From DATESG01 sp964480275 (GTDB lineage Bacteria; Bacillota_I; Bacilli_A; RFN20; CAG-826): DNA of 18,738 bases. The stretch spans positions 1 through 18,738 of the forward strand of contig CAYZOC010000021.1 in assembly GCA_964480275.1 (NCBI GenBank), read 5' to 3'. Positions 7,398-14,015 of the stretch are shown here, one piece after another. The translations under genes and the position numbers were made by a program. Positions within the stretch are counted from its first letter, which is position 1. Each line of letters starts with the position of its first letter. The notes under the pieces are model-generated. The model was given only the letters and a program-made list of their open reading frames with translations, had not been told where the DNA came from and made no database searches.

Positions 7398-7532
7398 TTA
7401 AACTGTTAACGAATGACGGCCCTTGGCGCGACGAGCTTTAAGGATGTTGCGTCCGTTTGGCGATGACATTCTTTCTCTAAAACCGTGTACACGGCTTTTT
7501 TTGATTTTACTTGGTTGGTAGGTTCTTTTCAT
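7398..7532 (-). CDS. rpmH: 50S ribosomal protein L34
   Basis: The 44-residue, very basic protein begins MKRTYQPSKIKKSRVHGFRE, contains MSSPNGRNILKARRAKGRHSL and ends in TV, the full-length L34 pattern. L34 is a small 50S protein that binds 23S rRNA. The ATG at 7530-7532 has AAGGAG (7539-7544) at 6-nt spacing. It is the first gene of the left arm, transcribed away from oriC from a good sigma-A-type promoter. Confidence 0.98.
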   Translation of the reverse strand: MKRTYQPSKIKKSRVHGFRERMSSPNGRNILKARRAKGRHSLTV

Positions 7533-7579
7533 AGTGTTCTCCTTGCTATAAAGAATTACAACATAAGTTGTGCCTATAA

Positions 7580-7609
7580 ATTGTATATTCTTTTACTATG
7601 TAAAGTCAA
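7580..7609 (-). promoter_or_regulatory. Promoter of the rpmH-rnpA-yidC-jag operon
   Basis: On the minus strand TTGACT (7604-7609) and TACAAT (7580-7585) are separated by 18 bp, each matching 5 of 6 consensus bases. The start would be near 7573. The roughly 40-nt leader opens with a small inverted repeat, ACAAC-TTAT-GTTGT (7558-7571), before the ribosome binding site. Confidence 0.75.
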
Positions 7610-7797
7610 ACGATTAATTAAAAATAATCAAATTAACTAAATCAAGCAATGTTTGCGGGTGATTCTGGTTTTTCCACCAAAAATGTGGATAAGCCAATAT
7701 ACAAGTGTTATTTATTGTGTTTTATATTGATTATATGCACAGAATTACTTGTGAACAAATACATTTGGTTGGGGAAAACTATCAACACAATCACCAA

Positions 7798-7863
7798 ATA
7801 TCCACATGGACAAATTTATCCACACACTTATCCACATACAAAAATTGTGGAAACTGTGGAAAA
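7798..7863. repeat. Dense DnaA-box cluster within oriC
   Basis: Five boxes lie in 66 bp. Three plus-strand boxes start at 7798, 7816 and 7828, and two directly abutting minus-strand 9-mers (TGTGGAAAC then TGTGGAAAA, 7846-7863) face them. The two groups point toward each other across a short spacer. This is the most likely core DnaA assembly platform upstream of dnaA. Confidence 0.8.
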
Positions 7864-7938
7864 GTATATAAAATCGGTCGTTTTTTACCTCAATTTTGTG
7901 GACAAATTAAAATAGGCCATTTTCCCGCTCTTTTTGAC

Positions 7939-7955
7939 TGTGGATATGTTAGAAT
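7939..7955 (+). promoter_or_regulatory. dnaA promoter overlapped by a DnaA box
   Basis: TGTTAGAAT (7947-7955) is an extended -10 element; a start near 7962 gives a leader of about 24 nt containing GGAGG (7972-7976). No -35 fits: TTGACT at 7934 is too close. A one-mismatch DnaA box (7939-7947) overlaps the upstream edge, which would permit DnaA autorepression as known in other bacteria. Confidence 0.5.
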
Positions 7956-7985
7956 TTGCATGTAGTTAAACGGAGGCGCTAGTTT

Positions 7986-9344
7986 ATGACTAAATCAATA
8001 TCAGAAATAACTCAACTCTGGGATCGCACGCTTGTTAAAATTAAGGACAGGATATCCGAAAGACACGTATACGATGCCTTTTTTACGAACACTTACATCC
8101 ACGCCATCAGCGGAGACACAATTACAGTTGTCGCCAATTCTAGTCTTGCGAAATCAGTCCTTTCATCTACGTATAATAACCTCGTCGAGGAAGTTCTGGC
8201 TGAAATTACTGAGTCAAATTATCGCGTTGATTTCATCGTCAGCGAAGAAATTAGCAAAACCGTGGACAAACCTAGCGAAAAAGCTCGTTCTTTTTTTCAA
8301 ACATCAAAAATTAATCCAAAGTTTACGTTCGATAATTTTGTCGTTGGTCGTAGTAGTAACCTCCAAGCTTATCAAGCAGCCTTGATGATTTCTTCTAATC
8401 CGGGAAAAATGTATAACCCGCTTTTTATATATTCCTCGTCAGGTTTAGGTAAAACGCACCTACTTCATGGTATCGGCAATTATATCAAGGAGAACACGCC
8501 TTTACTTAACGTTCTTTATATCTCAACCGACGATTTTGTCGAAGAATACATCCGTTATGTTCACGGCGACAAGGAAAGTGAGTCACTAAAAGATTTCTTC
8601 CGTTCGATTGATGTGCTCCTAATTGATGACATTCAATTTCTAGCGGAAAAGCCAAAAACAGAGGAAATGTTTTTCCATATTTTTAATTCTCTCGTAAATA
8701 ACGGCAAACAAATCGTCCTGACAAGCGACCGCCACCCCAGCGAATTAAAAGGTTTAGAAAACCGCCTTGTTTCACGTTTCAACCAAGGCTTACAAATTAG
8801 TATTTCTGTCCCGGATTTAGAAACAAGAAAACAAATTCTCAAGCGTAAAATCGCCGCTAATAATCTTGATGTTGAAGATTTTGATGATGAAGTGTTAGAT
8901 TTCTTCGCCGATCGCTTTGCTAATAACGTGCGGGATCTCGAAGGGGCACTTAACCGCTTGCTATTTTATATAATTAATATTCGACCATCCAAAAAGGTCA
9001 CCTATGATATCGCCGTCCAATCTGTCGAATCCTTAATTAATGTAATGGACTCCCAAACCAAATTAAGCGAAAAACGCATCATTGGTGTCGTGGCTGACTA
9101 TTATAACCTCACTCCAACCCAGCTCGCTGGTCGTAATCGTACAACACAAGTGAGCCTCGCCCGGCATATCGCCATGTACTTAATGCGGGAGCTACTCGAC
9201 CTCCCATTTTCCAAGGTTGGCAAAGCGTTTGGGGGCAAAGATCATTCGACTGTGATGAACGCCATTCAAAAAGTGGAGAAATTGTTGAAAAATGATAACG
9301 GTTTTAAGAAAGTTATCGACGACTTAAACACAAGATTAAAATAA
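7986..9344 (+). CDS. dnaA: Chromosomal replication initiator DnaA
   Basis: DnaA binds DnaA boxes, oligomerises with ATP and opens oriC. The 452 residues show domain I (about 1-85), a short linker, the AAA+ domain and the DNA-binding domain IV. Motifs: P-loop region SSSGLGKT (150-157), Walker B VLLIDDIQF (210-218), sensor region TSDRHP (246-251), and GGKDHSTV (416-423) as the box-recognition signature. The P-loop's first position is Ser where the family usually has Gly, and the domain IV stretch VSLARHIAMYL differs from the usual FPRQIAMYL. The start has GGAGG at 9-nt spacing. It is followed by a 131-bp gap before dnaN. Confidence 0.98.
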   Translation: MTKSISEITQLWDRTLVKIKDRISERHVYDAFFTNTYIHAISGDTITVVANSSLAKSVLSSTYNNLVEEVLAEITESNYRVDFIVSEEISKTVDKPSEKARSFFQTSKINPKFTFDNFVVGRSSNLQAYQAALMISSNPGKMYNPLFIYSSSGLGKTHLLHGIGNYIKENTPLLNVLYISTDDFVEEYIRYVHGDKESESLKDFFRSIDVLLIDDIQFLAEKPKTEEMFFHIFNSLVNNGKQIVLTSDRHPSELKGLENRLVSRFNQGLQISISVPDLETRKQILKRKIAANNLDVEDFDDEVLDFFADRFANNVRDLEGALNRLLFYIINIRPSKKVTYDIAVQSVESLINVMDSQTKLSEKRIIGVVADYYNLTPTQLAGRNRTTQVSLARHIAMYLMRELLDLPFSKVGKAFGGKDHSTVMNAIQKVEKLLKNDNGFKKVIDDLNTRLK

Positions 9345-9385
9345 TGCCTTTTATGTAATAAAAGATATACATTGGAGCCCTAAAG

Positions 9386-9396
9386 TATGCTAAAAT
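9386..9396 (+). promoter_or_regulatory. Candidate dnaN promoter (extended -10)
   Basis: TATGCTAAAAT is a TGnTANAAT extended -10. A start near 9403 would place a DnaA box (9417-9425) and the DnaA-trio element in the untranslated leader. No convincing -35 is present. dnaN is probably also transcribed from the dnaA promoter, since no terminator is seen after dnaA. Confidence 0.5.
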
Positions 9397-9416
9397 AATT
9401 ATTAGTTAATATAGAG

Positions 9417-9453
9417 TTTTCCACAAAACCAACAGCCCTTATTATTATTACTA
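9417..9453 (+). other. oriC region 2: DnaA box plus DnaA-trio unwinding element
   Basis: A one-mismatch DnaA box TTTTCCACA (9417-9425) is followed by a 13-nt spacer ending in GCCC, then by TTA TTA TTA TTA CTA (9439-9453). The complementary strand reads 3'-AAT AAT AAT AAT GAT-5', five consecutive matches to the DnaA-trio consensus 3'-[G/A]A[T/A]-5' described for Bacillus subtilis. Orientation and location (dnaA-dnaN gap) are the same as in Bacillus. The spacer is longer than in that model, and only one box is recognisable. The box and triplets are seen; the unwinding role is inferred. Confidence 0.72.
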
Positions 9454-9475
9454 TTCTAGAGAGGAATATAACAAT

Positions 9476-10609
9476 ATGAAATTTAAGATTAATCGCGAAC
9501 AATTCTTAAAAGGTTTAAACGTAGCAAGCAAACCAACAACAACCAAATCACCAATCCCGGTGCTTGGTAACATCCTCATGTCGCTAGACGAGCAAGGTTT
9601 ACACCTGCTTGGATCCAACGGAGAACTAGCGATGAAAACTTTAATCCCCATGCGAGTTAATGACCTTGAGGTGATCAGAGTTTATGCTGAAGGTGAATGT
9701 TTGGTTTCGAGCAAGATAATCGTTGAAATGATTAGAAAACTTGAAGGAAACGAAATTGACTTTGAACTTTTTGATGGATCGATTGCTAAAATAGAAGACG
9801 GTAGAACAAAGTATAATTTGAACTCTGTTCGCCCCGAAGAATACCCAGAAATTGACCTTGAAAAAAACGGGGTGAATTTTGAGGTCGACAGTCGCAAGTT
9901 TGTAAAAATGGTCGACCAAACTTCCTTTGCTGCCAGCACTAAAGAACAAAGACCGATTTTAACCGCCATCCATCTTGAAGCAAACGAGGGCGAATTGACT
10001 GCGATTGCAACCGACTCTGCTCGCCTTGCCAAAAAGACGATCGAAATCAAGGACAATGTGGTTTTTAACGCCAATGTTCCAGCCCGCGTCTTACAAGAAA
10101 TCGCTAAAACAATTGAATCCACACCTGGTGTCAGTGTTGTAGAAATCTCCGTGAGCGACAAAAAGATCCTCTTTGAGTTTGATGGCACTGTTGTCTCATC
10201 AAGACTTATCGCGGGAGACTACCCAAACACCAAGAACATCATTCCTAAATCTTACAATAGCTTTTTAGAAGTGAACGCCAACGAACTTTTGAAAGCAATG
10301 GAACGCGTTGCGCTTTTGGCTGCTAACGAAAGAGAAAACATTGTCAAGCTTTCGCTAAGTGAAGGGGCGGTCGTTATATCATCGCGCAGTCCACTTTCAG
10401 GAAGTGCAACGGAAACGATATCCACTTGTAAATACTCAGGGGAAGCGCTTGACATATCGTTCAACTACCTGTTTGTCGCGGCCGCAGTTAAAGCGTGTCA
10501 ATCTGAAGATGTCCATGTTGGATTTTTAGGCGAAATGAAGCCGTTTAGTGTCAAGGTCAACGATGACCCCACACACGTTCAAATCGTCACACCAGTCCGC
10601 ACTTACTAA
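9476..10609 (+). CDS. dnaN: DNA polymerase III beta subunit (sliding clamp)
   Basis: DnaN forms the dimeric ring that tethers DNA polymerase III and repair partners to DNA. The 377 residues cover three clamp domains, beginning MKFKINREQFLKGL with PIPVLGNILM in domain 1. The C-terminal MKPFSVKVNDDPTHVQIVTPVRTY forms the edge of the partner-binding pocket and ends in the classical VxPVRxY pattern. The ATG follows GAGG at 11 nt. The gene ends in its own strong terminator, separating it from the S4-recF-gyrBA operon. Confidence 0.98.
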   Translation: MKFKINREQFLKGLNVASKPTTTKSPIPVLGNILMSLDEQGLHLLGSNGELAMKTLIPMRVNDLEVIRVYAEGECLVSSKIIVEMIRKLEGNEIDFELFDGSIAKIEDGRTKYNLNSVRPEEYPEIDLEKNGVNFEVDSRKFVKMVDQTSFAASTKEQRPILTAIHLEANEGELTAIATDSARLAKKTIEIKDNVVFNANVPARVLQEIAKTIESTPGVSVVEISVSDKKILFEFDGTVVSSRLIAGDYPNTKNIIPKSYNSFLEVNANELLKAMERVALLAANERENIVKLSLSEGAVVISSRSPLSGSATETISTCKYSGEALDISFNYLFVAAAVKACQSEDVHVGFLGEMKPFSVKVNDDPTHVQIVTPVRTY

Positions 10610-10640
10610 CGTTTAAGAGTGAAATAATAAGCAATCAACC

Positions 10641-10667
10641 AAGGGAATATATATATTCCCTTTTTTT
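10641..10667 (+). terminator. Intrinsic terminator after dnaN
   Basis: The sequence 10641-10662 is a perfect 22-bp inverted repeat whose arms read AAGGGAATATA and its complement, running into seven T residues (10661-10667). Its AT-only centre would form the loop. Confidence 0.9.
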
Positions 10668-10675
10668 GTGTTTGA

Positions 10676-10684
10676 TGGTATAAT
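10676..10684 (+). promoter_or_regulatory. Promoter of the S4-recF-gyrB-gyrA operon
   Basis: TGGTATAAT is a perfect extended -10 with TATAAT at 10679-10684. No -35 match is present because the region upstream is the T-tract of the dnaN terminator. The predicted start is near 10691, leaving a leader of about 25 nt. Confidence 0.75.
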
Positions 10685-10715
10685 AAATCATACACAAAGC
10701 CATGGAAAATCAACA

Positions 10716-10937
10716 ATGAACAAACACGCAAAAAGCGACCATATAACACTGGGTCAGGCTTTAAAGAAATATAACCTAGCCGATTCGGGCGGGATGGCCA
10801 AAAGCCTAATCGTCGCCGGCGAGGTTTTTGTTGATGGCGTGGTGGAAACTCGTCGTGGCCGCAAACTCTATGGCGGAGAAACTATCAAGTTCGGCAACGT
10901 AGAGGTGAAGGTTGACGATGATTGTCACACAACTTAA
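10716..10937 (+). CDS. yaaA: Small S4-domain RNA-binding protein, YaaA/RlbA type
   Basis: The 73-residue protein is one S4 domain: LGQALKKYNLADSGGMAKSLIVAGEVFVDGVVETRRGRKLYGGETIKF matches the fold that lets ribosomal proteins and pseudouridine synthases grip structured RNA. In Bacillus a similar gene sits between dnaN and recF; its exact job is poorly defined but is thought to be ribosome or RNA related. The ATG at 10716 is chosen because it follows the promoter; a GTG at 10668 lies upstream of the predicted transcript start. The ribosome binding site is weak (GGA at about 9 nt). A 5-codon frame from 10702 ends in TGA overlapping this ATG. The end overlaps recF by 20 nt. Confidence 0.9.
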   Translation: MNKHAKSDHITLGQALKKYNLADSGGMAKSLIVAGEVFVDGVVETRRGRKLYGGETIKFGNVEVKVDDDCHTT

Positions 10938-11985
10938 TCTCTATAACTTTCGTAACCACACCTCGCTAGAGGCAACATTTGTTAAAGGCCTTAACGTTCT
11001 TGTTGGCGCTAACGGAGTGGGGAAAACCAACATCGTTGAAGCGATTCACATGTTAGGGTTTGCAAGTTCGTTTAGAAGCCGTGATGGCGGTGTTATTGTC
11101 CAAAAAGACAAGACAAAAGGTCACATCGAAGCTGTGATTAATGTCCCACAAAAAACAGTCGTTGAATTTGATATCACTACCAAAGGCAAAGTTATTACTG
11201 TCAACGGCAAAATACTTAGAAAAACAAGTGAGATTACAAGTCTATTAAACCTAACAACGTTTGTGCCTGAGGATGTATTCTTCTTCGACCGCGAACCTAA
11301 AAACAGACGAAGATTCCTTGATGAAAGAATCAGCAAGGAAAACGAACTTTATTTAAGCGCACTGATCAATTATGAAAAATTGTTAAAAGAGCGAAACGCG
11401 CTACTAAAAACAAATGGCAATGACGAGCAACTTGCAATTGTCACAAGACAAATGGTCAAGGAAGCCGAAAAAATCGTCCTAGAGAGACAAAAATACGCTA
11501 AAAAGCTCGAATTGGTCGTCAACAAAGTGATGGGACAAATATCTAGCAGGCCATTAGTGGTCGCACTACGATACCAACCGTCACTAAAAAGTAGTAAAAA
11601 CTTTGTTGAGGATGCGCTAAGAAGTTTCGACGAAATAAAAAAGAAAGAAAGCGTTCTACAAACAACAACGCTTGGACCGCATCGAGATGATCTAAGTGCG
11701 GTGCTCGGGGGAAAAGACGTTAAAGACCACGCTTCGCAAGGGCAAAAGCGCATGATCGCAATCGCCATAAAAGTTGCGCCATACTTTATCGAAACTGACC
11801 CAAACCGCAAACCAATTATTATTCTTGATGATGTGCTCTCAGAGTTAGACGACAAACACCAGGAAAGATTGATTGATTTGCTTAACAAAGTCGGACAAGT
11901 GTTTATCACAACAACAAAATATGAAAATTATGCCGCGGCCATCTATGATGTGGCTGCTGGTGAAATAACAAGGAGGAAACTCTAA
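10918..11985 (+). CDS. recF: DNA replication and repair protein RecF
   Basis: RecF is an SMC-like ABC ATPase that with RecO and RecR helps load RecA at single-strand gaps. The 355 residues show Walker A GANGVGKT (30-37), the ABC signature region ASQGQKRMIAIAIK, and Walker B with D-loop PIIILDDVLSELDDKHQERL. The ATG at 10918 is preferred over the in-frame TTG at 10912 because MIVTQLNLYNFRNH matches the family N-terminus and AGAGGTGAAGG lies upstream. The start is inside the S4 gene, and the TAA stop shares its last A with the gyrB ATG (TAATG), so translation of all three is probably coupled. Confidence 0.97.
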   Translation: MIVTQLNLYNFRNHTSLEATFVKGLNVLVGANGVGKTNIVEAIHMLGFASSFRSRDGGVIVQKDKTKGHIEAVINVPQKTVVEFDITTKGKVITVNGKILRKTSEITSLLNLTTFVPEDVFFFDREPKNRRRFLDERISKENELYLSALINYEKLLKERNALLKTNGNDEQLAIVTRQMVKEAEKIVLERQKYAKKLELVVNKVMGQISSRPLVVALRYQPSLKSSKNFVEDALRSFDEIKKKESVLQTTTLGPHRDDLSAVLGGKDVKDHASQGQKRMIAIAIKVAPYFIETDPNRKPIIILDDVLSELDDKHQERLIDLLNKVGQVFITTTKYENYAAAIYDVAAGEITRRKL

Positions 11986-14003
11986 TGAATGAACAAGAAA
12001 AAGAAACATTAGAACAACAACAGGCGCGAGAATTAGCGGAAGAGCGGATTCACGAGAAAGCCAGAGAAGAATATACTGCCGATCAAATTCAAGTTCTTGA
12101 GGGACTTGAAGCTGTCCGTAAGCGGCCAGGCATGTATATTGGAACAACCGGCGAAGCAGGGCTTCATCACCTTGTGTGGGAAATTGTCGATAACGCAATC
12201 GACGAAGCCTTGGCGGGTTATTGTGACACGATCACCGTTTCACTAAACAAAGATAACTCGGTTTCAGTTTTAGATAATGGCCGGGGAATGCCTGTTGATA
12301 AAGTAAAGAAAACAGGAAAATCAGCTGTTGAAACAATTTTTACTGTTCTCCACGCCGGTGGTAAGTTTGGTAGTGATAACAGTGCCTATAAAGTTTCAGG
12401 CGGACTTCATGGTGTAGGTGCTTCAGTAGTTAACGCCTTAAGTGAATGGGTTGATGTTAATGTTTATAAAGGTGGAAAAGAATATTTTGTCCGCTTTGAA
12501 AATGGCGGTAAAGCCTTGGGCGACATTGTTGAACTCGGACTAACAGACAAGCGCGGATCACGAGTCACTTTTAAACCAGACGCATCAATATTCGAAGAAA
12601 CACAAGTTTTTAATTTTGTAACGGTCAGTGAACGACTCAAACAAATGGCTTTTTTAAATCGCGGAATTAAAATAATCGTAGAAGACCTTCGATTAGAAGA
12701 GCCTAAAACCATAATTTATTACTATGAAGGTGGGATTAAAGAGTATGTTGTTGATCTAAACAAAAACAAAAAACCAACAATCCCCCAAGTTATTTATTGT
12801 GAAGGACGGGGGCAGGTTGACGACAAAGACGATAGTCAAGGCCATATCTTCGTTGAAGCCGCGATCCAATATACAGACAGTTATAACGTAAGTCTATATA
12901 CTTTTTGTAATAACATAAGCACACGAGAAGGCGGAACGCACGAAGCAGGGTTTAAACTTGCAATCAACCGTGAGGTAAACTCCTACGCTCGCGCCAATAA
13001 AATGTTGAAAGATGGCGAAGAAAATTTTACAACCGATGATGTTCTTGAAGGCATTACTGCGATTGTTTCGGTCAAGCATCCAAACCCACAATATGAGGGG
13101 CAAACCAAGTCAAAACTTGGAAACACCGAAGTTCGTTCGATTGTCAGTCAAGTTGTTGGCGAACAAATTAAACGTTTCTTCCTAGAAAACCCTAGCGAAG
13201 CTAAAGAAGTAATTAGAAAAATTTATAATGCCGCTGAAGCGCGGATTGCCGCACGCAAAGCAAGAGAAACAGTTCGGCGTAAAGACTCACTTGATTTTAC
13301 AACCCTACCAGGGAAACTAGCAGATTGTTCTAGTAAAAACCCTGCAGAATGTGAGTTATTTATTGTTGAGGGTAATTCCGCGGGCGGTAGTGCCAAAAAT
13401 GGTCGTAATCGTGAAACACAGGCAATTCTCCCTTTAAGAGGTAAAATTTTAAACGTGCAAAAAGCGCAAGAAAAGCGTATTTATGATAATGCCGAAGTTG
13501 GTAATATGATCCAAGCAATTGGGGCTGGAACTAGTGAAGAGTTTGATATTAATAAGGCTCGTTATCATAAAATAGTGATCATGACCGATGCTGATGTTGA
13601 CGGTAGTCACATCCGCGTATTGCTTTTAACCTTCTTCAACCGCTTTATGCGCCCACTTATTGAAAATGGGTATGTATATATTGCGCAACCACCACTCTAC
13701 AAAGTGGATTTTAGAGGCAAACAATATTATTGCTACAACGAAAAGCAACTTGATGATGTTCGCAAGCAACTTGACTTAAGACCAGGGTATCCGTTCCAAC
13801 GCTACAAAGGTCTTGGAGAAATGGACGCCGAACAACTTTGGGAAACAACGATGGATCCAGACCGGCGCAAACTAATGCGCGTGACTATCGAAGATGTTAT
13901 GGAAGCAGACCAAGTATTTGAAGCACTAATGGGCGAAGAAGTAGAACCACGTAGAAAATTCATTAACGAAAACGCACAATTCGTTAAGAATCTAGATATT
14001 TAG
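11985..14003 (+). CDS. gyrB: DNA gyrase subunit B
   Basis: GyrB supplies the ATPase and Toprim parts of gyrase, which introduces negative supercoils. The 672 residues carry the GHKL ATPase motifs (EIVDNAIDEA with Glu66, DNGRGMPV at 97-104, GGLHGVGASVVNAL), the QTKSKLGN loop, the Toprim motifs EGNSAGGSAK and DADVDGSHI, and the C-terminal PRRKFINENAQFVKNLDI. Residue 464 is Asn (codon AAT) where the family normally has Asp (EGDSAGGSAK; Asp426 in E. coli). A Glu/Gln-rich extension of about 20 residues precedes the usual start. AGGAGG (11971-11976) lies 8 nt before the ATG inside recF. The stop is TAG, embedded in the gyrA ribosome binding site. Confidence 0.98.
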   Translation: MNEQEKETLEQQQARELAEERIHEKAREEYTADQIQVLEGLEAVRKRPGMYIGTTGEAGLHHLVWEIVDNAIDEALAGYCDTITVSLNKDNSVSVLDNGRGMPVDKVKKTGKSAVETIFTVLHAGGKFGSDNSAYKVSGGLHGVGASVVNALSEWVDVNVYKGGKEYFVRFENGGKALGDIVELGLTDKRGSRVTFKPDASIFEETQVFNFVTVSERLKQMAFLNRGIKIIVEDLRLEEPKTIIYYYEGGIKEYVVDLNKNKKPTIPQVIYCEGRGQVDDKDDSQGHIFVEAAIQYTDSYNVSLYTFCNNISTREGGTHEAGFKLAINREVNSYARANKMLKDGEENFTTDDVLEGITAIVSVKHPNPQYEGQTKSKLGNTEVRSIVSQVVGEQIKRFFLENPSEAKEVIRKIYNAAEARIAARKARETVRRKDSLDFTTLPGKLADCSSKNPAECELFIVEGNSAGGSAKNGRNRETQAILPLRGKILNVQKAQEKRIYDNAEVGNMIQAIGAGTSEEFDINKARYHKIVIMTDADVDGSHIRVLLLTFFNRFMRPLIENGYVYIAQPPLYKVDFRGKQYYCYNEKQLDDVRKQLDLRPGYPFQRYKGLGEMDAEQLWETTMDPDRRKLMRVTIEDVMEADQVFEALMGEEVEPRRKFINENAQFVKNLDI

Positions 14004-14015
14004 GAGGGCTTAATT

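Larger units (their letters stand above)
7533..7985. other. oriC region 1 (rpmH-dnaA intergenic, DnaA boxes)
   Basis: This 453-bp gap contains no plausible gene; two overlapping frames over 7649-7965 consist mainly of DnaA-box sequence and are not credible. Exact DnaA boxes (TTATCCACA or its complement): 7684-7692 (minus), 7816-7824 (plus), 7828-7836 (plus). One-mismatch boxes: 7798-7806 (plus), 7855-7863, 7897-7905 and 7939-7947 (all minus). Weaker candidates: 7750-7758 and 7846-7854. The stretch 7545-7650 is very A+T rich. All genes diverge from here, as expected for a bidirectional origin. Confidence 0.93.

Noticed and set aside
7934..7939. TTGACT as a -35 of dnaA
   Set aside because: It is only 10 bp from the extended -10 at 7950-7955, and no -10 lies at 16-18 bp from it.
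7649..7965. Two overlapping plus-strand frames of 86-88 codons in the rpmH-dnaA gap
   Set aside because: They run through the DnaA-box array, have no ribosome binding site, and their peptides are translations of the box repeats (STHLSTY-type) with no domain.
8765..8782. GTTTCACGTTTCAAC in dnaA as a third parS
   Set aside because: Only the left half matches; the palindrome is broken.
9682..10188. 168-codon minus-strand frame inside dnaN, and a similar 179-codon frame inside recF (11370-11909)
   Set aside because: Antisense shadows of well-supported genes, Ser-rich composition, no ribosome binding site and no recognisable domain.
10668..10715. GTG start for the S4 gene at 10668
   Set aside because: It lies upstream of the extended -10 promoter and next to the dnaN terminator T-tract, so it would not be in the transcript.
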